The translations under genes and the position numbers were made by a program. Positions 44,805 to 55,600 of a DNA stretch of 64,000 nucleotides are shown here, piece by piece. Every line of letters begins with the position of its first letter. The stretch's first letter is position 1. The stretch is taken from NCBI GenBank assembly GCA_030682795.1, contig JAUXNJ010000038.1:1-64000 (forward strand). The letters are read 5' to 3'. The DNA is from Sphingobacteriaceae bacterium (GTDB taxonomy: Bacteria > Bacteroidota > Bacteroidia > UBA7662). The notes beneath the pieces are model-generated. The model saw only the letters and a program-made list of their open reading frames with translations, was not told the origin of the DNA and searched no databases.

Positions 44805-46970
44805 ATGATGAGAAAATTACTTTTGATGATGGTGACTGTGTTGTTGGCTTACAACGCGCAGGCTCAAACCTACCCTTTGGTTTCAATTGATTCCATTCAG
44901 TACATACACCCAGACACTCTTTTACTGGGTAAGACTTTGTCTCCGAAATTAGGAGACACTGTACGTGTGCGTGGTCTGGTAATCTTTAATCCAAGATTTC
45001 ATGCCCTCAGCGCCAATTTTAAAGGTTCTTACCTGGTCGATACCAATGCATTGGCGACTAATAATTGGAAGGGGCTTTTGATTCGTCTCCCAGCTATTGC
45101 TGACTCTTCGGCGACCAATTTCTTTAATAATTTTCAACCCGGCAACATTGTAGAATGTACTGGCAGGGTGAGTGAGTTCCAAGATGCTAGTCCAATATCT
45201 GGTGAAACACAATTAGATTTGATTCCGGTGGCTACACAGGTAATTGGGTTTGGTACGCCGCCTGCACCTAAGCCTGTGCAGATAAATACATTCATGCAAT
45301 TTGACCCGAACGACCCTGCTGTTCCTCAAAAAATACAGAAAACAACGGGAGAGCAATATGAAGGTATGTATGTTGAAATTCCAAATGTTTTTGTTACTGG
45401 GGTAAGCACTTTTGGAGGTGGTAGAGTAAGCTGGTTGGTTAGAGATGCTTCGGGTTCAGAAATGAACGTTCGCGACGTTTCACAGTTTTTCCGACCTCCT
45501 TTCATTTCTTCAACCGCCTCTAATCCTCCGAATCCTTTTGCACCAGTTTTTGTGCAGCAGGGTAAGGCTTTTGCTTACATCAGAGGTGTGATTACAGAAA
45601 CAAATTTTGGCACCTTGTATCCACGCTATGAGATTGTGCCTTTATTGGCAACCGATTTAGGTCCAGTTACCGCGGCTCCACCATTTGCAAATGCCATTGT
45701 TCTTAATCCTGCCGTTCCTTCCACAGGAACAAGTGTAACTGTTGGAGCACGTATCGAAGATTTGGATGGTTCGGTGAGCAGCGCAAAGTTGTTTTATGCA
45801 GTAGGTATATCCAATACAGTATATGATTCAGTAACCATGACCATTGCTGCGGTAGATTCTTTTGTTGGTACCATTCCAGGTGCTGCACTTACGCAAAATG
45901 GCGCATATGTGAAGTACTTTATCAAGGCCACTGATAACGACAACAATGTTTCAATTACTCCAGACACATCCTTTACTTTTTCTGTTTTTAGAATTGTCAA
46001 TGGTGGAATCAATAAAGTAGAGCAATTACAAGAAACGCCTTATCCAAGTGGCCGCTCTATCTATGATGGCGCTGTACTCGATAATTTGAATATTCGTGGC
46101 CGCATCATGTCCACTTTGTCAACCAACGATTACAGCCGTATTGTTTTCCAAGATGGAAGGACTCCGTGGTCAGGTATCATGTTGCGTCCTGACAACTTTG
46201 GCACAACAGATATTGATATTCGCCAAAGGGGTGATAGCATCCAGATAACGAAAGCATTGGTGGTTGAAGATTTTGGTATCACAACTTTGGAGGTAAGGGC
46301 GTACAATTTTATTGGTACAGGAACCCCTTATGCACCTGTAAATGTGCCTATCGATTCTATCATTGCTCGCCGATATGCTTTCACAGAAGGTTATGAATCG
46401 ATGTTACTGCAGTTTAATGATGTTTTTGTGGTTAATCAAAATCCGGATGCCCCAAGTAATTTCGGTGAATTTTCCATCTACCCGGATTCTACGGCCACTG
46501 CAGGTCTTCGTGTAAGGGGAGGTGTAGCTCTTTCCAGTCCTGACCTCGGCCAAAACTTTAATGTTGATTCTTTGACCGCTGGTCAAAAATTGAATTTTAT
46601 TCGTGGAATTCTAACCTTCAATTTTGGTAATTGGAAAATACAGCCAAGAAATAGAAGCGATGTTTTTGGTTTCACTGCTGGGGGTTCTAATTCATCAGTT
46701 GCTGAAATGCTTACGAATGCCAGGGTAAACAAGCTCTATCCTAATCCAAACAATGGTAGCTTCAAAGTAGAGCTTGTATTAGAACGTCCCGAAACAATTG
46801 AGTTGGGTGTGTACGATTTGAATGGTAGGTTGTTGTTTAGCCAGCGAGTTGCAGGTAATGCTGGTACCGAGCTTATCAATATCGATCAGCAACAACTTCC
46901 CGCTGGTATGTATATGCTGCGTTTAAGTGGCGTTAATAGTCTGCAAAACAGCAGATTCATTGTCCGCTAA
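44805..46970 (+). CDS. Secreted DUF5689-like protein with T9SS sorting domain
   Basis: This 721-aa protein starts with a signal peptide ending near AQAQ; an ATG one codon on (44808) is an equal alternative. The body contains OB-fold-like stretches such as LGDTVRVRGLVIF, VECTGRVSEF and AFAYIRGVIT, as in bacteroidete DUF5689 or nuclease-associated secreted proteins, and an Ig-like segment (VTVGARIEDLDGSV). The last about 80 residues are a T9SS type A domain (KLYPNPNNGSFKVEL and LPAGMYMLRL). It has its own promoter and terminator. No catalytic site is seen. Confidence 0.75.
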   Translation: MMRKLLLMMVTVLLAYNAQAQTYPLVSIDSIQYIHPDTLLLGKTLSPKLGDTVRVRGLVIFNPRFHALSANFKGSYLVDTNALATNNWKGLLIRLPAIADSSATNFFNNFQPGNIVECTGRVSEFQDASPISGETQLDLIPVATQVIGFGTPPAPKPVQINTFMQFDPNDPAVPQKIQKTTGEQYEGMYVEIPNVFVTGVSTFGGGRVSWLVRDASGSEMNVRDVSQFFRPPFISSTASNPPNPFAPVFVQQGKAFAYIRGVITETNFGTLYPRYEIVPLLATDLGPVTAAPPFANAIVLNPAVPSTGTSVTVGARIEDLDGSVSSAKLFYAVGISNTVYDSVTMTIAAVDSFVGTIPGAALTQNGAYVKYFIKATDNDNNVSITPDTSFTFSVFRIVNGGINKVEQLQETPYPSGRSIYDGAVLDNLNIRGRIMSTLSTNDYSRIVFQDGRTPWSGIMLRPDNFGTTDIDIRQRGDSIQITKALVVEDFGITTLEVRAYNFIGTGTPYAPVNVPIDSIIARRYAFTEGYESMLLQFNDVFVVNQNPDAPSNFGEFSIYPDSTATAGLRVRGGVALSSPDLGQNFNVDSLTAGQKLNFIRGILTFNFGNWKIQPRNRSDVFGFTAGGSNSSVAEMLTNARVNKLYPNPNNGSFKVELVLERPETIELGVYDLNGRLLFSQRVAGNAGTELINIDQQQLPAGMYMLRLSGVNSLQNSRFIVR

Positions 46971-46992
46971 AAAAAGTTGATAAATATTTTTG

Positions 46993-47030
46993 AACGAAGG
47001 CTACCTTTTGGTGGCCTTCGTTGTTTATTT
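46993..47030 (+). terminator. Rho-independent terminator
   Basis: AACGAAGGCTACC (46993-47005) pairs with GGTGGCCTTCGTT (47010-47022) around a TTTT loop with one G-T pair, followed by GTTTATTT. Confidence 0.9.
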
Positions 47031-47107
47031 AGCAGAATGAACTAATCGGCGACTAAATAAGGTTTAGAGGATTAGTTGTGACAATTAAACGACAGTGCGG
47101 CGGGAAA

Positions 47108-47173
47108 ATTGACAAGAAAATCGTTAATTTAGCCTGTGTATAAACGAGCTGTCAGCAAAACATTGACAAGAAA
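47108..47173 (+). repeat. Two 12-bp direct repeats upstream of clpC
   Basis: ATTGACAAGAAA occurs at 47108-47119 and again at 47162-47173, a distance of 54 bp. The second copy lies directly before the GGAATATG start region of clpC. TAATTTAG between them is one base off the TAnnTTTG -7 consensus, so the copies flank the likely promoter. Confidence 0.4.
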
Positions 47174-47178
47174 GGAAT

Positions 47179-49728
47179 ATGATGGACGCTAAATTTTCAC
47201 CCAAAGTAAAGGATGTGATTTCTTACAGCAAGGAAGAAGCCATTCGTTTGGGCCATGATTACATTGATCCCTGCCATTTGCTGCTGGGGTTGATTAGGGA
47301 GGGAGATGGTCAGGCCATCAAAACGCTCAAAAGTTTGGGTGTTGACTTAACTCGTTTAAAGAAGTCTATTGAAGATGCCATCAAAGGTACCGCCACCTCG
47401 AATGTGGTGAATGCCGAGAACATCCCTTTGACTAAACAGGCTGAAAAAATCTTAAAAATCACTTTTTTAGAAGCTAAAATCTTTAAAAGTGAGCTGATTG
47501 GTACAGTGCATTTACTGCTTTCGATTTTGAGGGAGGAAGATAGTTTGGCCACCCGCATCCTCGAAAAATTTGACATTACCTATGAGGTGGTGAAGGAAGA
47601 GATGGATGCGATGATTGAAGGGCGAGACAAAGTAGAGCCCCCTAAAGCTTCTTACGAAGACACCTTTTCGGATGACGATAAAAAGTCGTTTGAGCAGCCG
47701 CGCAAATCAGGCACTACCAAAAGCCGCACCCCGGTACTCGATAATTTTGGTCGGGACTTATCGCAATTGGCCGATGAAGGTAAATTAGATCCGATCATTG
47801 GTAGGGATTCAGAAATTGAGCGGGTTTCACAGATTTTAAGTCGCCGTAAAAAGAACAATCCCATCCTCATTGGTGAACCTGGCGTGGGTAAAACTGCCAT
47901 TGCTGAGGGTTTGGCTTTACGCATCCACCAAAAAAAGGTGTCGCGCGTGCTGTTCAACAAACGCATCGTTACGCTGGATCTGTCTTCTTTAGTGGCCGGT
48001 ACCAAATACCGCGGTCAGTTTGAAGAGCGCATGAAAGCTGTGATGGGCGAGTTAGAGAAGAGTCCTGATGTGATTTTGTTCATCGATGAAATCCATACCT
48101 TAGTAGGTGCTGGTGGTGCGAGTGGTTCCTTAGATGCGAGCAATATGTTCAAACCGGCTTTGGCTAGGGGAGAAGTGCAGTGCATTGGAGCAACTACCTT
48201 AAACGAATACCGTCAATACATTGAAAAGGATGGAGCCCTTGATCGTCGTTTCCAAAAAGTGATGGTTGAACCACCTTCCGGGGCCGAAACCGTACAGATT
48301 TTGAACAACATCAAGTCGAAGTACGAAGACCATCACAATGTGATTTATACCGATGAGGCCATTGAGGCTTGCGTAAAGTTAACCGAGCGCTACATCACCG
48401 ATCGTTTTTTGCCAGACAAAGCCATCGATGCTTTGGATGAAGCCGGAGCGAGGGTGCACATCACCAATATCAATGTGCCGCAAATTATTTTGGATTTGGA
48501 AGCTCAAATTGAAGAAATAAAAGAGCACAAAAACAAAGTAGTTAAAAGCCAGAAATACGAAGAAGCAGCCCGTTTACGGGATACAGAAAAACGTTTGTTA
48601 GAGGATTTGGATAAAGCCAAAAACGAATGGGAAGCTGAATCCAAACTGAAGCGCTACAGCGTTAATGACCAAAACATCGCTGAGGTAGTGGCCATGATGT
48701 CGGGTGTGCCGGTAACGCGCATCGCCCAGGCCGAAAGCGAGCGCCTCACTAATATGGGTGTGGAGTTGAAAGGCAAAGTAATTGGCCAAGACAAAGCGGT
48801 TGAAGCCATCAGCAAAGCCATTCAGCGTACCAGGGCAGGTTTAAAAGACCCTAAAAAGCCCATTGGTTCCTTCATATTTTTGGGCCCAACAGGTGTAGGT
48901 AAAACCGAGTTGGCCAAAGAACTGGCGCGTTTCCTCTTTGATTCTGAAGATGCCTTGATTCGGGTGGATATGAGTGAGTACATGGAGAAATTCAGTGTAT
49001 CGCGCTTGGTAGGAGCGCCTCCGGGCTATGTAGGTTATGAAGAGGGCGGTCAGCTTACTGAAAAAGTGCGTCGCAAGCCGTACTCTGTGGTATTGCTTGA
49101 TGAAATAGAAAAAGCTCACCCTGACATTTTCAATTTGCTCTTGCAGGTATTAGACGATGGACAGTTGACAGATGGTTTAGGCCGCAAGGTGGATTTCAAA
49201 AACACCATCATCATTCTTACTTCAAATATCGGTTCGCGTCAGTTGAAAGATTTTGGTACGGGTGTGGGCTTTACAACGCCAACCAAAACCAAGTCGCAAG
49301 ACGAAGAATCACGTTCAGTGATTCAGAATGCTTTGAAAAAGACTTTTTCACCAGAGTTTTTGAACCGTATTGATGATGTGATTGTGTTTAATTCTTTGCA
49401 AAAAGAAGACATCTTCAAAATCATCGACATCGCAATCAAGGATGTATTCAAGCGGATCGAAGATCTTGGTTACAAGCTTGAGATCACTGAAAAAGCCAAA
49501 AACTTCATTGCAGAAAAAGGCTTTGACCCGCAGTTTGGTGCCCGTCCTTTAAAGCGTGCCATTCAAAAATACGTAGAGGATACGGTTGCTGAAAAAATCA
49601 TCAGCGGGGCAGTAAAAGAGGGTGAAAAGCTCTTGGTAGATTTGAATGCAGAAAATGAGATTGAGGTAACCACTGCCAAAAAGACTAAAAAATTGAAAGA
49701 TGCGCCTTCCGAAGAAGAAGGTGCTTAA
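47179..49728 (+). CDS. clpC: ATP-dependent Clp protease ATPase subunit ClpC
   Basis: This 849-aa Hsp100 unfoldase feeds proteins to ClpP. Two Clp_N repeats occupy about residues 1-145. AAA module 1 has Walker A GEPGVGKTA (about residue 232). A UVR-like middle segment (EEAARLRDTEKRLLED) marks it as ClpC rather than ClpA or ClpB. AAA module 2 has GPTGVGKTE (about residue 569). The loop GTGVGF matches the ClpP-binding tripeptide position. A second ATG follows one codon on. The adaptor gene clpS lies 8 kb downstream; clpP is not in the window. Confidence 0.96.
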   Translation: MMDAKFSPKVKDVISYSKEEAIRLGHDYIDPCHLLLGLIREGDGQAIKTLKSLGVDLTRLKKSIEDAIKGTATSNVVNAENIPLTKQAEKILKITFLEAKIFKSELIGTVHLLLSILREEDSLATRILEKFDITYEVVKEEMDAMIEGRDKVEPPKASYEDTFSDDDKKSFEQPRKSGTTKSRTPVLDNFGRDLSQLADEGKLDPIIGRDSEIERVSQILSRRKKNNPILIGEPGVGKTAIAEGLALRIHQKKVSRVLFNKRIVTLDLSSLVAGTKYRGQFEERMKAVMGELEKSPDVILFIDEIHTLVGAGGASGSLDASNMFKPALARGEVQCIGATTLNEYRQYIEKDGALDRRFQKVMVEPPSGAETVQILNNIKSKYEDHHNVIYTDEAIEACVKLTERYITDRFLPDKAIDALDEAGARVHITNINVPQIILDLEAQIEEIKEHKNKVVKSQKYEEAARLRDTEKRLLEDLDKAKNEWEAESKLKRYSVNDQNIAEVVAMMSGVPVTRIAQAESERLTNMGVELKGKVIGQDKAVEAISKAIQRTRAGLKDPKKPIGSFIFLGPTGVGKTELAKELARFLFDSEDALIRVDMSEYMEKFSVSRLVGAPPGYVGYEEGGQLTEKVRRKPYSVVLLDEIEKAHPDIFNLLLQVLDDGQLTDGLGRKVDFKNTIIILTSNIGSRQLKDFGTGVGFTTPTKTKSQDEESRSVIQNALKKTFSPEFLNRIDDVIVFNSLQKEDIFKIIDIAIKDVFKRIEDLGYKLEITEKAKNFIAEKGFDPQFGARPLKRAIQKYVEDTVAEKIISGAVKEGEKLLVDLNAENEIEVTTAKKTKKLKDAPSEEEGA

Positions 49729-49733
49729 TAAAG

Positions 49734-49759
49734 AAAGCTGGCGAAAGCCGGCTTTTTTT
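49734..49759 (+). terminator. Rho-independent terminator of clpC
   Basis: AAAGCTGGC (49734-49742) pairs with GCCGGCTTT (49747-49755) around a GAAA loop and is followed by T7. Confidence 0.92.
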
Positions 49760-49846
49760 ATACCCAATTGAGTCCTTTTTTCTACAATGGGGCTTTTCGT
49801 GTACGGCACTGTGTAATATGAGGCGATGCTTCCGTATTTTAGCGAC

Positions 49847-51052
49847 ATGAACAGCATTCTCTTCGACGACCAGCAATCCGAGCAATTACTGCCGTTTACG
49901 TTTACACGTCCTGTTGGAACTTTTTTAGTAGGCATCTGGACCATCCGCGAAAAATGGGAATCTGTATTAGGCCGTTCTGTGAGTTTTAAGCCGTATCGCG
50001 CTTATTTGACGGCAAAATACCCAACGCATATCGGTCACGATAACCAATACATCAATGGCGCAGCATTGCCGGATTCTGCTTTGGTTACGGCCATAGGGGC
50101 TTTGGGCATGCAACAGTTTATAAGTAAAGCAGGCAGGGTACTAGCCGTTCGCTCGGCTGTAGCGGTGGAAAAGTTCGAAGAAGCTGCTTTACAGGCGAGT
50201 GGCTTTCAAGGATTGGAATATCCTGCTGAGGTGCGCATGTTACATTATCCTGAAGATGTATTTCGGATGAATGGGGCAGAAATCAAGCAAGATTTTGAAA
50301 TCATTACACGCGGCCGGGTTTCGGCGGACTGCGACGATACCAACAGACTCATTGCCCGGGAGCAAATTTTCATTGAAGCAGGTGCCAAATTATGCTGTGC
50401 TACCATAAACGCAAGTGCTGGGCCTGTTTACATTGCCGCTGATGCCGAAATCATGGAAGGTGCCACCATCAAAGGTCCTTTCTTTTTAGGCCAACACAGT
50501 ACCATTAAAATGGGCGCAAAGATCTATGGAGATACCAGTATAGGTCCGCATTGCAAAGTAGGTGGCGAAGTGAGTAATTCGGTGATCTTGGGTTATTCAA
50601 ACAAAGGTCATGATGGTTTTATGGGCAATTCGGTGATAGGTGAGTGGTGCAATTGGGGGGCAGATACCAATAATTCAAACCTCAAAAACAACTATGAAAT
50701 CGTGAAGTTGTGGGACCATGTTACGGGCAGGTTCCGTTCCACTGGACTTCAATTTGCGGGTCTTATGATGGCCGATCACGCTAAAACTGGCATCAACACC
50801 ATGTTTAATACAGGCACGGTTGTGGGTGTGGGGGCTAATGTATTTGGTGCAGGCTTTCCTCGTAATTTTTTGCCATCCTTTGCATGGGGTGGTGCACAGG
50901 GGATAGAGACTTTCCGCTTTAATAAATTTGTACAAACCGCCGAAAAGGTAATGGAAAGAAGGGGAGTTGCCTTGGATGAAATAGAAATGGCCATCTTACA
51001 AGCTGTGTACGACGAAACGTCTTCACAGCGCACATGGGAAAAACAAGCATAG
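49847..51052 (+). CDS. GlmU-like sugar nucleotidyltransferase
   Basis: This 401-aa protein resembles the alternative GlmU-like family of Bacteroidota. A reduced nucleotidyltransferase-like N-terminal half is followed by a left-handed beta-helix of hexapeptide repeats (about residues 175-330, with IAADAEIMEGATIKGP and GAKIYGDTSIGP). The N-terminus reads NSILFDDQQSEQLLPFTFTR and lacks the classic GxGTR loop. It may make UDP-GlcNAc or another activated sugar for the cell wall. I took the ATG at 49847, since a TATTTTAG promoter-like element lies just before it. It starts a run of twelve same-strand genes and is 12 bp before tpiA. Confidence 0.8.
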   Translation: MNSILFDDQQSEQLLPFTFTRPVGTFLVGIWTIREKWESVLGRSVSFKPYRAYLTAKYPTHIGHDNQYINGAALPDSALVTAIGALGMQQFISKAGRVLAVRSAVAVEKFEEAALQASGFQGLEYPAEVRMLHYPEDVFRMNGAEIKQDFEIITRGRVSADCDDTNRLIAREQIFIEAGAKLCCATINASAGPVYIAADAEIMEGATIKGPFFLGQHSTIKMGAKIYGDTSIGPHCKVGGEVSNSVILGYSNKGHDGFMGNSVIGEWCNWGADTNNSNLKNNYEIVKLWDHVTGRFRSTGLQFAGLMMADHAKTGINTMFNTGTVVGVGANVFGAGFPRNFLPSFAWGGAQGIETFRFNKFVQTAEKVMERRGVALDEIEMAILQAVYDETSSQRTWEKQA

Positions 51053-51064
51053 AAAAAAAGACAT

Positions 51065-51832
51065 ATGAAACGTACACGTATAGTTGCTGGTAACTGGAAA
51101 ATGAATAAGGATTTTGAAGCTGGCATGTCGTTGGCTTCTGAAATCATTCCAATGATAGAAAGTGAAGTACATCATGACTTGCTCACGATTTTGTTTCCGC
51201 CTTTTGTGCATATTCATGCCTTGGCGAGCTTGAGTGCAGGGAAAAAAGCTTTTGCCATTGGTGCGCAAGATTGCAGTGCTTTTGGGGCAGGTGCCTATAC
51301 AGGGGAAGTGGCTGCCAGCATGATCAAAAGTGCTGGGGCAGAGTATGTTTTAGTAGGGCACAGCGAACGTCGTCAGTACCACGGCGAAACAGAAGTGATT
51401 TGCCTGGAAAAAATAAAGAGAGCCCTCGAGGCAGGTTTGAAGCCTATTTATTGCATCGGTGAACTCAAGGAGCAAAGGGTAGCTGGTACTTTTGAAGCTG
51501 TGATTATAAATCAGTTGCAAGGTGCTTTACAGGCTTTGAGTACCGCAGAAATGCAGCAGCTTGTACTGGCTTATGAGCCAGTTTGGGCCATTGGAACTGG
51601 TTTAACGGCTAGTCCCGAGCAAGCTCAAGAGGTGCATGCACTTATCCGCAAGTGGTTAGCAGAACAGTTTGGATCTGAAATTGCTGAAAGCACTTCTATT
51701 TTGTATGGTGGATCGGTGAATGCTAGCAATGCCCAAGAGCTTTTTGGCATGCCTGATATTGATGGTGGCTTGGTAGGTGGGGCCTCGTTGAAGTCGCGCG
51801 ATTTTACCGAGATAGCCAAAGCCAATCATTAA
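51065..51832 (+). CDS. tpiA: Triosephosphate isomerase
   Basis: This 255-aa glycolytic enzyme interconverts dihydroxyacetone phosphate and glyceraldehyde 3-phosphate. The catalytic Lys is in AGNWKMNKD, the His in LVGHSERRQ and the Glu in AYEPVWAIGTG; YGGSVNASN binds phosphate. Length is normal. It is 12 bp after the GlmU-like gene and 3 bp before prmA. Confidence 0.97.
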   Translation: MKRTRIVAGNWKMNKDFEAGMSLASEIIPMIESEVHHDLLTILFPPFVHIHALASLSAGKKAFAIGAQDCSAFGAGAYTGEVAASMIKSAGAEYVLVGHSERRQYHGETEVICLEKIKRALEAGLKPIYCIGELKEQRVAGTFEAVIINQLQGALQALSTAEMQQLVLAYEPVWAIGTGLTASPEQAQEVHALIRKWLAEQFGSEIAESTSILYGGSVNASNAQELFGMPDIDGGLVGGASLKSRDFTEIAKANH

Positions 51833-51835
51833 GTT

Positions 51836-52660
51836 ATGCAATACTATAGATTTGACATTCGCTTAGAGGAAGATTTCAAAGAAATTTTGCTTGCTGAGCT
51901 GGGCGAATTGGCTTTTGAGGCATTTGATGATTCAGAAGCCCGCATCCTTACTGCTTGGGTGCAAAAAGCCTTGCATGACGCACAGGGCTTGGCTGAAATT
52001 TTAGAGCGGTACGAGGGCCACATCATTGAGGTGAAAGGTCCTGTAGAGGAAGAAGAACGCAATTGGAATGAGCTTTGGGAATCGCAGTACGAGCCTGTGG
52101 TAATCGACGATTTTGTGCATATTCGTGCGCCTTTTCATCCGCACCAGGAAGGCTTTAGATTTGAATTGGAGATTGAGCCCAAGATGTCGTTTGGCACCGG
52201 GCACCACGGAACTACTGCTGGTATGGTGCGCATGATGCAACAAATTGATATGCGGCAGAAACGAGTGCTTGATATGGGCAGCGGCACGGGCATTTTGGGT
52301 ATAGTAGCCATGAAGCTTGGTGCCAAAGCCGTACATGCCATTGATATTGAAGCCTGGGCTGTGGAAAATGCCATTGAAAATGCCAAGCGCAATGCTGTTG
52401 AGATGGAAGTTGAGCTCGGTACGGCTTTGCACATGACGGGTACTTACGATGTCATTTTGGCGAATATTAACCGCAACATCATTTTACAAGATATTGCACG
52501 CTATGCTGTGCATTGCACGGCTGGTGCCGCTTTGTTGTGCAGCGGTTTTTATATCGAGGATGTGGATATGATTCGCGAAGGTGCTGCGTTAAATAACTTT
52601 AAGTTTGAGCGTGAAAGCAACGAAAATAACTGGGCCACCGTCTTATTTACTAAACTTTAG
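51836..52660 (+). CDS. prmA: Ribosomal protein L11 methyltransferase
   Basis: This 274-aa enzyme trimethylates ribosomal protein L11. The SAM-binding motif LDMGSGTGILGIVAMKLGA is clear (about residues 143-161), followed by ILANINRNII, the usual substrate motif. An N-terminal L11-recognition domain of about 100 residues is present. It is 3 bp after tpiA and 1 bp before the next gene, so translation is probably coupled. Confidence 0.93.
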   Translation: MQYYRFDIRLEEDFKEILLAELGELAFEAFDDSEARILTAWVQKALHDAQGLAEILERYEGHIIEVKGPVEEEERNWNELWESQYEPVVIDDFVHIRAPFHPHQEGFRFELEIEPKMSFGTGHHGTTAGMVRMMQQIDMRQKRVLDMGSGTGILGIVAMKLGAKAVHAIDIEAWAVENAIENAKRNAVEMEVELGTALHMTGTYDVILANINRNIILQDIARYAVHCTAGAALLCSGFYIEDVDMIREGAALNNFKFERESNENNWATVLFTKL

Positions 52661-52661
52661 C

Positions 52662-55600
52662 ATGTCGTTGAGATTTTTACTCTTGTTTCCGTTGTTCGCC
52701 TTTTTAGGGTATTCCAATGCTTCCGCACAATCAAATACTTCCTTTTCTAACAATTATGAATTGTTTATTAAGGAGTTAACGGAGCAAATGACGGCAGCGA
52801 AGCGTGACGATTATAAAAAACTTGCCTCCAATTTTAATGATTCGTGGAATAGTGAATACATTGATGCTCAGCGGGATGTGATCATGAAGGCTGCTAATGA
52901 CATGAAGCGCAAGCGCCTGCCGATTTATCCTTATTTTGGTAATTATCTCGAACTGCTTCAAAAATTGAAGGCGGTTGATGTGTCTACCAGACGATTTTAC
53001 GAGTGGCATACTACTTATGCCAAAGTGATGGGACTTAACCAGCGTTCGATTGACCAGTACTTGAAATCGAGCATCGATTTTTTCGGATCTAGCGCGATTT
53101 ATCTCTCTAATGCCATTAAATGGGAGTTTTATGCTCCAGATTATAAATTTGAGTTTGAAGATAATCAGGTGTTTGTGAGCTTGCCAAGCACCGATTTACG
53201 TTGCATGTATTTTAACGACTCCATTGTAATTCGAGGAACGGCAGGTATCTGGTATCTGGTTGACCAACGTTTTGAAGGTCAGGGCGGCGTTATTGATTGG
53301 CAACGTGCTAATTTCCCAACAGACTCGATTTATGCCAATTTAAATACCTATCAATTGAATCTGAAGCAATTTCAGATGGCGGCCGATTCAGTGAGCTTCT
53401 ACAATAAAAATTTGGGTCGATTTATTCCAGGTCGATTGCAAGATAAGTGCACTGCAAATCTCACCACCGAAAACATTAGCTATCCTCGTTTTGCTTCCTA
53501 TGAAGGGGAGTTGGTACTCAAGGATATCTTTAAAAACGTGACCATTCGAGGGAAATATGCATTGAATGGCAATCGTTATTTAGCTGTTGGAACAAGGGAA
53601 GAACCGGCGGAGGTTTTTATTTATAAGAACGACACAACAACCGTTAAGGCCACCTCTCGCCAGTTTGCTATTCGTAAAACGGAGATTTTTTCGGATAATG
53701 CGGAGGTGAATGTGCTGCTTAAAAAAGACAGCATTTACCATCCTGGTATTGCCATGCGTTTTACCACGGCCGATCGCAAACTCCTTTTGTTTTTGGAGCC
53801 CGGCTCCATCAACAAAATCCCTTTTTCGAATTCTTACCACCAATTGGATACTTATTGTGAGGTGATGAGTTGGAAAATTGATGATCCTTACATCGAATTT
53901 AAGATGCAAACCGGCTTGAGTGAGGCCATTGCCGTTTTTACGTCGAAAGACTATTTTGACCAACGAGAATACATGGCCGCTCAAGGTTATGCTACTTACA
54001 ATCCATTGGTGCGTCTTTTTCAATATGGCCGTCAAACAGGGGAGAATTATTTTCCTGCCGAAGGTTTTGCTGCTTTTATGAAGTTGCCCTTAAATTCGGT
54101 GCGCCAGTTGCTTATTGATTTGGCAAACCAAGGCTTTATCTATTACGATAGGGAGCAAGAAGAAGTGACCTTGCTCAAAAAGCTATACCACTACAACAAT
54201 GCCAGTGCGGGTCGCATCGACTATGATGTAATCAAATTTGTGTCAAAGACGAATTTGGAGAGCAATGCCATGTTGAATATTTCCACCCGTGAATTACAAA
54301 TTAATGGCGTAAATGTGGTAATCATGAGCGATACGCATACTGTTTTTGCGGTGCCACGGGAGCGAAAAATGCTAATCACCAAAAATCGAGGAATTGAATT
54401 TGCGGGGCATGTGCATGTAGGAACCCTCGACTTTTATGGAGAGGGCTTTACTTTTGATTACGACAATTTCAAAATAAAAATGCAGGAGGTCGATTCGTTA
54501 CGTTTTCAGGTTATGACGGGCGAAATTGATCCAAGAGGACAGCCGGTTTTGGCGCGCATACAGAATGCTTTGGAGAACATTACCGGGACTTTATACATCG
54601 ATGACCCTCGCAATAAATCGAGCCGCAGCCCCCTCTACCGTTACCCTTATTTTGAGAGTTTAGAAGAGTCCTATGTTTATTACGACCGGCCGAATATCCA
54701 AAATGGTGCTTACAAGCGTGATATTTTCTATTTTAAGGTAGAGCCATTTGTGTTAGATAGTCTCGATTTTGCAGGTTCAACGAGCCGTTTACAGTTGAAT
54801 GGCACCTTGGTGTCGGGTATTTTCCCCGACTTTAAAGAAAAATTACGCTTTCAAGATGACCTATCATTGGGCTTCGCCACTTTTACACCTGAGGCAGGTT
54901 ATCCGACCTATGGGGGAAAAGGCACTTACTACAACAACATCACTTTAGATAAACAAGGTCTACACGGCTATGGTAAGTTGCAGTACCTCACTTCCATGAG
55001 TGAGTCTAATAACTTTGTTTTTAGGCCTGAAAACACTTCTGCCCAACTCGACAAATTCAATATTAAAAAAGGCAGCTATCAGGCTACTTCTTATCCTACT
55101 TTAAAAGGAGAGAATGTAGGGATGTTGTGGAAGGCGAAATCCGATTCCATGCTGGTATATCGGGGCCCTGCTCCCTTTGAAGTATACGATGGGGTAGCTC
55201 TTTTTGAAGGTGATCTGACCTATACGCCTGAGCAGTTGTATGCCAACGGCACTATTTTGTATGGCCGTGATAAGATCATAAGTCGCACCTTTGCGCTAGA
55301 GCAACAAAAAGCCAGCTCTGAACAGTTGCGCCTAGAAATCGCTTCCAACACACCTAATTTATTGGCCTTAAAAACCGACGATTTGGAGGGTGAGGTAGAC
55401 TTCACTAAGCGCTATGGTACTTTTCGCAACCGCACCGGAGAAACCAAGGTGGAACTGCCTTACAACGAATACAGCGCCAGATTACAGGATTTGGAGTGGG
55501 ATCTGAGAAATAATAAATTGGTATTGGGTGCTATCAAAGATTTGAAAGCGCCTAAAACCACCTTCCGTTCAGAGCACCCTGGGATGGATGGCTTTAATTT

